Of a DNA stretch of 64,000 nt, positions 44,464 through 52,833 are shown piece after piece; positions within the stretch are counted from its first letter, which is position 1, and each line of letters starts with the position of its first letter. The stretch comes from AC-32 sp963755635 (GTDB lineage: Bacteria > Actinomycetota > Thermoleophilia > Gaiellales > Gaiellaceae): NCBI GenBank assembly GCA_963755635.1, contig CAVWKS010000011.1, positions 76,623 to 140,622 of the forward strand, in the 5' to 3' direction. Below the pieces are notes generated by a model, which was not told the DNA's origin, did no database searches, and saw only the letters and a program-made list of their open reading frames with translations. The translations under genes were made by a program, and so were the position numbers.

Positions 44464-45029
44464 AGCGCGGCGACGACCTCGCGCTCGGCTGCGATCGCCG
44501 GGCGGGCGAGCAGGCGCTCGAGCCAGTCCGCGAGCGATGGCCCGAGCTCGAGGTCGAAGCGATCGAGCGCGCGCAGGATCCAGGGGACGTAGCCGATGTC
44601 CGCGAGGCCGTACTCGCGGCCGGAGAGGTACGGCTGTGCCTCCAGCGCGCCTTCGAGCTGGTCCAGCTTGGCGTCGAGCAGCTCGCGCGGCTCGCCGCGA
44701 CGAACGGCGTAGTACGCGTCGCCGAGCCGGTCGTCGAAGCGCTCCAGCCAGAGGCGCCCGAGCGCGCGCTCGGCGGGATCGGCCGGCCAGAGCGCCGGCT
44801 CGGGATAGCGCTCCTCGAGGTACTCCATGATCACGACCGACTCCGGCAGCACGAGCCCGCCGTCTTCCTCGTAAACCGGGACGCGGCCAAGCGGGTTCTT
44901 CCCGTAGAGCCAGGCCGGGCGGTCGGAGAGGTCGATCTCGACGGCGTCGTAGTCGAGCCCCTTCTCGGCGAGCGCGATCCGGGCGCGGGCGGCGTACGGG
45001 CAGCGCTCGGCGGTGTAGAGCGTCGGCAC
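44460..45029 (-). CDS. Glutathione S-transferase-like protein
   Basis: 189 residues from GTG 45029. The N-terminal thioredoxin-like domain TLYTAERCPYAARARIALAE carries a Cys at the GST active-site position, then LGRVPVYEEDGG and ESVVIMEYLEERYP. The C-terminal domain is helical (LARPAIAAEREV). True glutathione is rare in actinobacteria, so the thiol partner may be another one. It is coupled to the sulfurtransferase by a 4-bp overlap. Confidence 0.85.
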   Translation of the reverse strand: MPTLYTAERCPYAARARIALAEKGLDYDAVEIDLSDRPAWLYGKNPLGRVPVYEEDGGLVLPESVVIMEYLEERYPEPALWPADPAERALGRLWLERFDDRLGDAYYAVRRGEPRELLDAKLDQLEGALEAQPYLSGREYGLADIGYVPWILRALDRFDLELGPSLADWLERLLARPAIAAEREVVAAL

Positions 45030-45038
45030 GGCCGCAGC

Positions 45039-45972
45039 CTAGCCCGGCAGGCCCATCAGTCCGGCGAGCTGCTGCAGCAGCTCTGGCCCGGGTGGGAGGT
45101 CGTCCGGCGACGACGCGGTTCGGGCGACGGCGCGCACCTGCCCCGGGTCGGCTCCGGTCAGGCGCGCGACGACCGTCGCGTTGGCGCCGAGCGCCACGAC
45201 GTCGCCGGGCGGGACCGGCCCGTAGTACTCCGGCACGGACTGGTACTCGTCCACGACCGAGCCGCGCTCGTAGAGGACGTAGCGAACGACGCGCCCGTCC
45301 TCGAGAGCGAGCGTGCAGACGACGGCCGAGGTCGCGTTCGACAGCTCGGAGGCGAGGCGGTCGAGCGCGCGGCGGTCGCGGTCGAGCAGGTCGGCCCGCA
45401 CGGCCGTCCAGCCGTTCTCCGGGCCTGAGCAAGCTCGGGTCGGAGCCGCCGAAGCGCGGCAGGTACTTGGCGACCGCAGCCTCGACCCCGGCCCGGTCGT
45501 CGGTCTGGACGTACAGCGACGCCCGAGACTCGCGCGGCCCGGTCTCGGCGAGCCGCGACTCGAGCTCGTCGAGCGGCGTGACGAGCCGCAGCGCCCAGTC
45601 GCGAAAGCCGAGCCGCTGCCAGACCGCGCGACCGGCCTCGTTCGTCTTGTCGACGTCGAGCGTGACGTGCTCGGCTCCCTGGGCCCGCCCGCGCTCAGCG
45701 AACCCGGCCATCAGCGCCTTGCCGACCCCCTCGCGCCGCCGCTCGGGCACGACGTAGATCACGTTCACGTGCGCGACCTTGCTCGAGAGCACCTCGCCGA
45801 ACAGGAGCCCGACGGGCTCGCCGTCCTCGGCGATCAGCGCGATCTTGCTGCGGAGGTCCTGCGGGTCGAACACGGGCCGGCCGAACGGCCGGTCCCAGAG
45901 CTCGTCCATCAGCGCCTCCATGAAGCGGGCGGCCGTGGCGTCGTCGGCGGGGGTGGCGTCGCGAATGTTCAG
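45039..45972 (-). CDS. GNAT-family acetyltransferase with C-terminal extra domain (one frameshift)
   Basis: 310 residues if one extra base near 45421 is removed. The N-terminal part is a GNAT: VNVIYVVPERRREGVGKALM, the RxxGxGKAL acetyl-CoA loop, then HVTLDVDKTNEAGRAVWQRL and FRDWALRLV. The frame then moves into SLLRPENGWTAVRADLLDRD followed by a beta-rich domain (VVCTLALEDGRVVRYVLYER). The start is doubtful: only CTG 45972 gives NIRDATPADDATAARFMEAL, overlapping the GMC oxidoreductase stop by 4 bp. The substrate is not known. Confidence 0.8.
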
Positions 45973-47702
45973 AGCCGTGAGGCTAGCGCGCCGGCGTTCA
46001 TGTGCGCGAGGGCAGAGATCGTGATCATCGGATTGACGCCCGATGCGCTCGGGAACGCCGAGCCGTCGCAGACGACCACATCCGGGGAGCCCCAGAGCCT
46101 GCCCTCCCAGTCGCAGGCCGACGTCTCGGGCGAGCCGCCCATGCGCGCGCTGCCCATCTGGTGGAACGAGAAGAGGCTCGGCTCGGAGGTGACGATCCGC
46201 TCCGCGCCGGCGGCCTCGAGGATGCGGACGGCGCCGTCGATCCCCGCGCGCAGGTGCCGCGCGTCGTAGGCCGAGAGCCTGTACTGAACGGCCGGCGTCC
46301 CGTCGCGCCGGACGCGCACCCGGCCGCCGTCGCGGTCGCGCAGGAGCACACCGAGGGGAGCCGCGCGCGCCAGCCCGAGCATCAGCTCCCGGTGCTCGCG
46401 GGCGCCGGTCCACGGCAGGAACGCCGCGGCGAACCCCGGGTGCGTCGCGGTCGTCTCGTAGCGCAGGCCGTAGCCCGAGTCGAGGTCGGCGAGCTCGTCC
46501 GAGTAGAGCGCCTGCATCGTCCCCTCCCAGGGGCGGATCTCCTCGTCGAAGAAGCCGAGCGCGCCGCCGACCGGGTGGAGGTGGAGGTTGCGGCCGACGT
46601 GCCGGTTGCCGAGCCCGGAGCGGAGCAGGAGCGCAGGCGTGTGGATCGCGCCGCACGCCACCACGACCGCTCGGGCACGCACGCTGAGCGCGCCGGCTTC
46701 TACCAGCGGCCCGGGCGAGATCCGCTCCGCCCGCGCGCCCGTGACGATCCTCGCTCCGGCGCGCTCGGCGTCGACGAGCCAGGTGCGGTCGCTCGACTGC
46801 TTCGCGCCGAGCCGGCAGCCGTACGGGCAGTAGCCGCAGACCTGACCCTGGTCGCAGCCACGCACGTCGCGCGGCATCGCGTCCACGTGCCAGCCGAGCC
46901 GCTCGAGCCCGGCCCGCACCTTCTCCTCACGCGCCGGGACCCGGTTGTGCTCCGTGTTCGCGCCGAGCCGCTCCCACGCCGCGTCGAGGCTGCGCGCGAA
47001 GGCGTCGGTCGCGAAGGGCCCGCCCCACTCCTCACGCACGCCGTCCGGCGTCCGGAACGAGGTCGTGTAGTTGACGACCGTCCCGCCGCCGAGACACGAC
47101 CCGGCGAGGATGCCGACGCTCTGGTCGGTCGTCGCGAGCGCGCCGCCGTCGAGGTACAGCCGCTCCAGGCCGGCGAGCTCCGCGCCGTCGAAGTCCGGCG
47201 GGCCGTAGTAGCCGCCGGCTTCGAGCACGACGACGTCGAGCCCGGCTCCAGCGAGCACCGCCGCCGCCGGCCCGCCGCCGGCGCCGGAGCCGATCACGCA
47301 GACGTCGCAGTCGAGCTCACCTTGGGCAGCAATCGGCGTGAGCGGCTTCGGCGGCGCCTGAGGGTCGGCCCCGAGCGGCCCCGGGTAGCCGAGCTCCTCC
47401 CACGGCGCGCCCGGCAGCGTCCAGGCGAGCAGCAGGATGCCTTTGCGCAGCGCGTGGAAGCCGGTCCGCCGCAGCGCGACCCGGCTCCCGCCCCAGGCCA
47501 GCAGGATCCGCTCGCGGCGGGCGTGTGGCAGCCGGTGGAACTGACGCGCAGCGAACAGCCCGACCAGCGCGGACAGCCGCCGCTGCTCGCTCCGCGGCAG
47601 CCTTGCGACGAGCTTCTCCATGAACGCCTGAGCGACCCGCTCGCCCGAGCCGGGCGCGAACGTGTCCGCGATCGCCTCGAGCGTCTTCAGCGAGCGCGCC
47701 AT
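45969..47702 (-). CDS. GMC-family FAD-dependent oxidoreductase
   Basis: 577 residues from ATG 47702. FAD-binding GSGAGGGPAAAVLAGAGL near residue 145, the GMC signature GILAGSCLGGGTVVNYTTSF, and the C-terminal HQMGSARMGGSPETSACD and NPMITISALAHMNAGALAS. The N-terminal 130 residues are an extra helical region with resemblance to gluconate-dehydrogenase subunit-3-like domains. The substrate alcohol or sugar is unknown. A 16-bp overlap with the glycosylase gene upstream. Confidence 0.9.
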   Translation of the reverse strand: MARSLKTLEAIADTFAPGSGERVAQAFMEKLVARLPRSEQRRLSALVGLFAARQFHRLPHARRERILLAWGGSRVALRRTGFHALRKGILLLAWTLPGAPWEELGYPGPLGADPQAPPKPLTPIAAQGELDCDVCVIGSGAGGGPAAAVLAGAGLDVVVLEAGGYYGPPDFDGAELAGLERLYLDGGALATTDQSVGILAGSCLGGGTVVNYTTSFRTPDGVREEWGGPFATDAFARSLDAAWERLGANTEHNRVPAREEKVRAGLERLGWHVDAMPRDVRGCDQGQVCGYCPYGCRLGAKQSSDRTWLVDAERAGARIVTGARAERISPGPLVEAGALSVRARAVVVACGAIHTPALLLRSGLGNRHVGRNLHLHPVGGALGFFDEEIRPWEGTMQALYSDELADLDSGYGLRYETTATHPGFAAAFLPWTGAREHRELMLGLARAAPLGVLLRDRDGGRVRVRRDGTPAVQYRLSAYDARHLRAGIDGAVRILEAAGAERIVTSEPSLFSFHQMGSARMGGSPETSACDWEGRLWGSPDVVVCDGSAFPSASGVNPMITISALAHMNAGALASRL

Positions 47703-48502
47703 CGCAGCCCCGTCAGAAGGTAGTGGGCGGACAGGTTCTGGAACGGCTCGAAGTGCTCGCCGAACGCGCGCAGGTCGCCGGCGTCCGGGTAGAAGGCTTC
47801 GACCGCCTTGCGCAGGCCGAGGTCGCCGGCGGGCCACGCGCGCGGCCGGGCCAGGTGGCGCGCCAGGAACCAGTCCGCGGTCCACTCGCCAAGCCCGCGG
47901 CGCGCGACGAGCACGGCCTTGACCTCCTCGTCGGTCATCCGCGCGAAGTCTGCGTAGGGCGGCGGGTCGTCTGCGAGCCCGAGCACGTACTCGGCCTTCC
48001 GGCGGGAGAAGCCGAGCGCGACCAGCTCGTCCGGGTCGGAGCGGCGCAAGCGCTGCTCGGTCGGGAACGAATAGGCCTGGCCGACGCGCCGGCCGAAGTG
48101 CTCGATCAGCCGGTTCCGCACCGCGAACGCCGCGTGCAGCGAGACCTGCTGCGCCGAGATCGAGGTCACCAGCGTCTCGAACGGGTTCGGCGCGAGCGGC
48201 GGCCGGAATCCCGCCAGCTCCCGGGTCAGCTCGCGCAGCACCGGCTCCTGTCGAGCCCAGCGGTAGAACGGATCGAGGTCGAACTCAGCACCGACGAGCT
48301 TCCGCACGACAGGTCGCGTCTCGGCGTCGAGCGGCTCGGCTCGAACGCCGCCGCGCGCCGGCTCGATCCGCACCTCGCGGCGCCCGACCACACGGTGCAA
48401 TGCGCCGTCGACCCAGAGGTTCGCGAGGTCCGGCCCCCACGTTCGAAAGCGCTCCGTCGAGAGCTCGAAGTCGAACGGCTCGGGCAGCCGCAGAACGCCC
48501 AC
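47687..48502 (-). CDS. DNA-3-methyladenine glycosylase-like (HhH-GPD, AlkA type)
   Basis: 271 residues from GTG 48502. A helix-hairpin-helix and catalytic aspartate are present: ARRGLGEWTADWFLARHL followed by AGDLGLRKAVEAF. PFETLVTSISAQQVSLHAAF opens the HhH-GPD domain, and FELSTERFRTWGPDLANLWV resembles the AlkA N-terminal domain. It excises alkylated bases from DNA. It shares one base with the stop of the upstream phosphatase gene. Confidence 0.9.
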   Translation of the reverse strand: MGVLRLPEPFDFELSTERFRTWGPDLANLWVDGALHRVVGRREVRIEPARGGVRAEPLDAETRPVVRKLVGAEFDLDPFYRWARQEPVLRELTRELAGFRPPLAPNPFETLVTSISAQQVSLHAAFAVRNRLIEHFGRRVGQAYSFPTEQRLRRSDPDELVALGFSRRKAEYVLGLADDPPPYADFARMTDEEVKAVLVARRGLGEWTADWFLARHLARPRAWPAGDLGLRKAVEAFYPDAGDLRAFGEHFEPFQNLSAHYLLTGLRWRAR

Positions 48503-49096
48503 TACGCGAGAGCGCGGAAGTCGGTCAGCGGCTCGTAGGCGACACCGCGCTCGTCGAGGTAGCGCGCGAGGCTGCCGGTCGCGTAGACGCGGTCCGCGGC
48601 GAGCGCCGCGCAGTAGTCGGAATGCCCGTCGCCGGCGTAGAGGACCTCGCCGGGCGGCAGGTCGCCGCGCTTGCACGGCTCGCCGCACACCGGGCAGGTC
48701 TCGACGTCGCGGAAGAGCACGCGCCAGCCGTCGGGCTGCGCGTCGACCCGGTTCGCGCGCAGCTCGACCTCGCCAAGCACGCCCTCGCGCTCGAGCAGCG
48801 GCTCGATCAGCTCGTGGAAGCCCGACGAGACGACCAGCGGATGCCGTTCCCGCGCGAGCTCCGCGAAAGCCCGGCCGCACGCGGGCGTGCTCGACCACGT
48901 AGGCGACGACCTCGTCCAGCGGCGCGGTGACGGTCGCGAACTCGGCCGAGATCACCTCGTTCAGCGTCATCCGGCCGGCCTCGAGCTCGGCCTCCACCCG
49001 GTCGTAGATCTCGTCGTCGCCGAACCGCCGCAGCACGAGATCGAGCGTGTCCCGCTCGGTAACCGTGCCGTCGAAGTCGAGAACTAGAAGTGCGAC
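48502..49096 (-). CDS. HAD-family phosphatase (MtnX/SerB-like), frameshifted, start unclear
   Basis: About 197 residues after removing one base near 48875. HAD motif I is LLVLDFDGTVTERDTLDLVL. Motif II is in ERHPLVVSSGFHELIEPLL, and motif III/IV is LPPGEVLYAGDGHSDYCAAL. A CPVCGEPCKRG knuckle between them resembles a zinc-binding insert. The frame breaks after RVRPGF and resumes with AELARERHPLVVSSG. No ATG, GTG or TTG stands in frame before the DFDGT motif (47 bases were checked). Overlap with hmgA suggests translational coupling or a lost base. Confidence 0.75.
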
Positions 49097-50292
49097 GTCA
49101 CGCCCGCCGGGTCTTCGTCCGCGTTCCCGGCCGCGGGGACCCGCTCCTCGAGCCACGAGTAGGCGTACTCGCCGTCGTCGAGCCCCTTCGCGAGCTTCGT
49201 CAGCCGCAGCGGGTGGAACGTGTCGCACATGACCGCCAGCTCGTGCGTCTCGGTCTGGCCGATCGACTTCTCCGCGAGCCCCGGGTGCGGCCCGTGCGGG
49301 ATCCCGGACGGGTGCAGCGTCACCGAGCCGACGTCGATCCCGCGCCGCGAGGAGAAGTTGCCAGAGACGTAATAGATCATCTCCTCGGAGTTCAGGTTCG
49401 AGTGGTGGTACGGGATCGGGATCGCCTGCGGGTCGAAGTCGAGCTTGCGCGGGCAGAAGGAGCAGATAACGAAGTTGCGCCCCTGGAAGGTCTGGTGCGA
49501 CGGCGGCGGCATGTGGATCCGCCCGGTGATCGGCTCGAAGTCGTGGATCGAGAACGTCCACGGGTAGACGTAGCCGTCCCAGCCGACGACGTCGAACGGG
49601 TGGTAGTCCAGGACGTAGGTCTGGTAGCCGTCGCGGATCCGCACCTTGACGCGGAACTCGCCGGTGTCGCGGTGCGTGTGCAGCTCCGTCGGCGGGTGAA
49701 TGTCGCGGTGGTAGAACGGCGCGTGCTCGAGCAGCTGGCCGTACTCGTTGCGGTAGCGCCGCGGGATCTCGATCAGGCCGGGCGACTCGAAGACGAGGTA
49801 GCGCTGGTCGCCCTCGGGCCGGAAGCGGTACGTCGTGCCGCGCGGGACGACGACGTAGTCGCCTGCGGAATACGGCAGGTCGCCGAAGATCGTCTCGAGC
49901 GTGCCCGAGCCCTCGTGGACGAAGATCACCTCGTCGCCCTCGCCGTTGCGGAACCAGTAGTCCATCTCCGAGTCCGGCCGGCAGAGCCAGATCTCGACGT
50001 CGTCGTTCCACATCAGCAGCTTGCGGCCGCTGACCGCGTCGCCCTCGGGCTCGACCCCCATCGTGCGGAAGTGCCGGTGCTGGTGGCCCTCCGGAACCCA
50101 TTCGTCGCGCTCGATCGGCTCGAAGTCCGCGACGTCCGTGACGCGGCAGGGCGAGGTCAGGTGGTAGAGGATCGACTCGTTCCCGTCGAAACCCTCGAGG
50201 CCCATGACCTCTTCGGTCAGCAGCGTTCCGTTGTCGCGGAACTGGATGTGCCGCTTGCGCGGGACCTCGCCTCTGACCTGGTACGTCGGCAC
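49084..50292 (-). CDS. hmgA: Homogentisate 1,2-dioxygenase
   Basis: 402 residues. Cleaves the ring of homogentisate to maleylacetoacetate with Fe(II). N-terminal KRHIQFRDNGTLLTEEVMG, cupin segments GDEVIFVHEGSGTLETIFG and PIPYHHSNLNSEEMIYYVSG, then SVTLHPSGIPHGPHPGLAE with the His/Glu metal site. It is the compact actinobacterial form rather than the 440-residue type. hppD and a FAH-family hydrolase are within 7 kb, all leftward. Confidence 0.93.
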   Translation of the reverse strand: MPTYQVRGEVPRKRHIQFRDNGTLLTEEVMGLEGFDGNESILYHLTSPCRVTDVADFEPIERDEWVPEGHQHRHFRTMGVEPEGDAVSGRKLLMWNDDVEIWLCRPDSEMDYWFRNGEGDEVIFVHEGSGTLETIFGDLPYSAGDYVVVPRGTTYRFRPEGDQRYLVFESPGLIEIPRRYRNEYGQLLEHAPFYHRDIHPPTELHTHRDTGEFRVKVRIRDGYQTYVLDYHPFDVVGWDGYVYPWTFSIHDFEPITGRIHMPPPSHQTFQGRNFVICSFCPRKLDFDPQAIPIPYHHSNLNSEEMIYYVSGNFSSRRGIDVGSVTLHPSGIPHGPHPGLAEKSIGQTETHELAVMCDTFHPLRLTKLAKGLDDGEYAYSWLEERVPAAGNADEDPAGVTSHF

Positions 50293-50308
50293 GCGAGAAG
50301 AATAGTGC

Positions 50309-51286
50309 TCAGCCGGTGGCCAGCGCGGCCAGCCGCTCGCCGATCGCCGGCGCGAACTTGAAGCCGTGGCCCGAGCACGGCGAGCCGATCACGAGCCGGC
50401 CGCGGCGCTCGAGGATGAAGGTCTCGTCGGCGGTGGTCGTGTACATGCAGGTCTCGGCCCCGACGGGCTCCGGGTCGGCCAGCAGGTAGGTCTCGTTCGT
50501 CCAGGCCGCGATCCGGTCGATCAGCGCCTGCTCGGGCTCGCCCGGCGTGTTCGGGTCGGCTTCCGGCCCCGCGTGGTGCGCGCCGACCTTCAGCCCGTAG
50601 AGCGGGTCGTGCAGCGAGTACATGTCGTGCGTGTGCCGGTCGGGCTTGAACGAGACGACCGACGGCACCGGCCGGCCGCCCGTGTCGGGCCGGAAGTAGC
50701 AGAGCGTCTCGCGCGTCGTCTTCACCGGCAGCGGCTCGTCGAGCAGCTCGTTGACCCAGGAGCCGGCGGTGACGACGACCACTTCCGCGTCGACCTCGTC
50801 CGGCCGGACGCGCTCTCCCTCGCGCACGTCGAGCTCTCGGGCGAAGGCAGCGAGGGCCTTGTCGGCGCGGGCGATACCGGCTTCCGGCTGGACGACCGCG
50901 AACGAGCCCTCGGGCACGCGAATCGGGAAGCGTCGCTCGGCCTCGTCTCGGTCGAGGCGTTCCCAGCTGACGCCGCAGCGCTCGAGCGTGTGCGCGGTGC
51001 TCTCCTCGAGCGTCTGCACGATCTCGACCAGCCCGTGGAGCTCGAGCAGGGTCTGGCCGCTCTCGGCCTCGAGCTCGCGCCAGAGCCCGAACGCCTCCTG
51101 CGCCAGCCGCACGTACTCGTCCTCCGCGTAGGCCAGCCGGAAGATCCGCGAGCGCCCGTGGCTCGACCCGTGCGGATGCCCGACCTGGAACTGCTCGTAG
51201 ACGACCGGCTCGTGCCCGCGGCGCTTGAGCGCCCAGCCAGTGGCGAGGCCCATGACGCCCGCGCCGATGACGGCGATCTTGGCCAC
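50309..51286 (-). CDS. FAD-dependent oxidase, sarcosine / N-methyltryptophan oxidase-like
   Basis: 325 residues from GTG 51286. N-terminal FAD motif IAVIGAGVMGLATGWALKRR, then GSSHGRSRIFRLAYAEDEYV as in monomeric sarcosine oxidase and SolA. Active-site region MYTTTADETFILER and CSGHGFKFAPAIGERLA near the C-terminus (the Cys forming the covalent FAD link in the family). Substrate is an N-methyl or secondary amine, not resolved. It stands 4 bp downstream of the DUF1361 gene. Confidence 0.88.
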   Translation of the reverse strand: MAKIAVIGAGVMGLATGWALKRRGHEPVVYEQFQVGHPHGSSHGRSRIFRLAYAEDEYVRLAQEAFGLWRELEAESGQTLLELHGLVEIVQTLEESTAHTLERCGVSWERLDRDEAERRFPIRVPEGSFAVVQPEAGIARADKALAAFARELDVREGERVRPDEVDAEVVVVTAGSWVNELLDEPLPVKTTRETLCYFRPDTGGRPVPSVVSFKPDRHTHDMYSLHDPLYGLKVGAHHAGPEADPNTPGEPEQALIDRIAAWTNETYLLADPEPVGAETCMYTTTADETFILERRGRLVIGSPCSGHGFKFAPAIGERLAALATG

Positions 51287-51290
51287 GGCG

Positions 51291-51977
51291 CTACTCGCGC
51301 ACGAGCGCGCTCGCGTAGGCGAACGCGTAGAAGACGAGGTACGTCGCGACCAGGAACGCCGTGAACAGGATCGTGACCGCGACCGTCCGGGGATGGGCGG
51401 CAGGGTCGGCGATCCCACGGAACACACGGCCGAAGAGCGCCTGCGGCTGCACGATCACGTCCCACGAGTTCAGGCGCAGGAACCGCCCGATGTAGACGCC
51501 GAGCGAGGTCAGCACCAGCGTCAGCGCGACGAACGCCCACGCCAGACGGGGCCCGAGCGAGCGCCTGACCACGGCCTGGATCAGGTAGAGCGAGAGAAAG
51601 CCGAGCACGAGGCCGGTCCAGGCGGCACTCGACAGGAGCACGACGTCGTACCAGACCGGTACCGCCGCGCCCGCGTCGATGTGCGTCAGATCCGTGACGA
51701 TGTACGGTGCGTTCGGGAAGAAGACCAGCCAGAGCGCCCCGAGCGCGAGGAGCTTCGGCAGGGATGCGCCGCCCCGCGCGCGGTCGTACACGAGCAACGC
51801 CAGCCCCAGTGGGATCCACGCGAGGAAGAGGTTCCACGCGATCCCGGCGTGCTCGGACGTTCCGGTGTACGCGACGCGAACGCCGATCGTGACGAGCGTG
51901 AACAGGGTCAGCAGCACGAGAGCCCCGAGCACCGCGAGCCGGCGGTCGCTAAAGGAGGTTTTCAACCGCTCGAGCAT
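51291..51977 (-). CDS. DUF1361-family membrane protein
   Basis: 228 residues from ATG 51977. About seven hydrophobic segments (VLGALVLLTLFTLVTIGVR, LLSSAAWTGLVLGFLSLYL, VAVTILFTAFLVATYLVFY). The motif LALGALWLVFFPNAPYIVTDL is the DUF1361 signature as I recall it. No known function. It lies in a leftward group with the FAD oxidase and the FAH-family gene. Confidence 0.75.
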   Translation of the reverse strand: MLERLKTSFSDRRLAVLGALVLLTLFTLVTIGVRVAYTGTSEHAGIAWNLFLAWIPLGLALLVYDRARGGASLPKLLALGALWLVFFPNAPYIVTDLTHIDAGAAVPVWYDVVLLSSAAWTGLVLGFLSLYLIQAVVRRSLGPRLAWAFVALTLVLTSLGVYIGRFLRLNSWDVIVQPQALFGRVFRGIADPAAHPRTVAVTILFTAFLVATYLVFYAFAYASALVRE

Positions 51978-51999
51978 GGTCGGAGCGTACCCGCCGTGG

Positions 52000-52833
52000 T
52001 CAACCGGCACCTGAGCGCGACGCGCCGATGTGGTTCCGCAACAACCCGATTCCCTCGACCTCGAGCTCGACCTCGTCGCCGGGCTGCAGCCAGCGCTCGT
52101 CGCCGTGCTCGAGGATGCAGCCCGTTCCGACCGTGCCCGAGCCGAGGATGTCGCCGGGCCGGAGCTCGGTGTTGCGCGCCGCGTGGGCCAGGATCTCCTC
52201 CCACGACCAGTGCAGGTCGCCGAGGTTGCCGCGCGAGCGCTCCTCTCCGTTGACGCGCGCGACCATCTCCAGCCGCAGGTCGCCGAGCTCGTCCGGCGTG
52301 ACGACGACGGGCCCGAGCGAGGTCGCGAAGTCCTTTCCCTTGGCGGGGCCCAGGCCGATCGCCATCTCCTGCCGCTGCAGGTCGCGCGCCGACCAGTCGT
52401 TCATGACCGTGAAGCCGGCGATGTGCCCATCGACCCCGATCACGGCTGCCACCTCGAGCTCGTAGTCGAGCTTCTTCGTGCCCTCCGGGTATGGGATCTC
52501 GTCGTCCGGCCCGTAGATCGCGGCCGGGTTCGAGAAGTAGAACGCGGGCAGCTCGTACCACTCGGGCGGGACCTCGCCTCGGCCGGTCACCGCGCGGGCG
52601 TTCTTCACATGGGCCTCGAAGGCGTAGAAGTCGCGCACCGTCGGCGGGTGCTGGACCGGCGCGAGCAGACGCACCTCGTCGAGGCGGAACTCGGCGTGCT
52701 CGCGCGCCTGGCCGCCGCCCGTGAAGAACGAGACGAGCGTCTGCGCGGCGAGCTGGATCACGCGGTCGCCCTCGATCCGGCCCGGCCAGCCGCGGATCTC
52801 GTGCTCGAGCGGAGTGAACATGCAGAGCTTCAT
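52000..52833 (-). CDS. Fumarylacetoacetate hydrolase family protein
   Basis: 277 residues from ATG 52833. The FAH fold is evident: LLAPVQHPPTVRDFYAFEAH, YFSNPAAIYGPDDEIPYPEG, LDYELEVAAVIGVDGHI, FTVMNDWSARDLQRQEM and GDILGSGTVGTGCILEHGDE with ligands for Ca/Mg. The neighbouring hmgA and hppD suggest the last tyrosine-degradation step, fumarylacetoacetate to fumarate plus acetoacetate, though family members also take other acylpyruvates. Its ATGA overlaps the CDF stop. No maleylacetoacetate isomerase is recognised, though the GST at 44460 might serve. Confidence 0.85.
   Translation of the reverse strand: MKLCMFTPLEHEIRGWPGRIEGDRVIQLAAQTLVSFFTGGGQAREHAEFRLDEVRLLAPVQHPPTVRDFYAFEAHVKNARAVTGRGEVPPEWYELPAFYFSNPAAIYGPDDEIPYPEGTKKLDYELEVAAVIGVDGHIAGFTVMNDWSARDLQRQEMAIGLGPAKGKDFATSLGPVVVTPDELGDLRLEMVARVNGEERSRGNLGDLHWSWEEILAHAARNTELRPGDILGSGTVGTGCILEHGDERWLQPGDEVELEVEGIGLLRNHIGASRSGAG

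Noticed and set aside
43642..46656. 1004-residue open frame on the minus strand
   Set aside because: It runs across the sulfurtransferase, GST and GNAT genes; only parts are real. At about 70% G+C, long spurious frames are common.
48502..49096. Recoding or programmed frameshift in the HAD gene
   Set aside because: No slippery heptamer or downstream structure was seen, and the same type of +1 error occurs in unrelated genes of this window.
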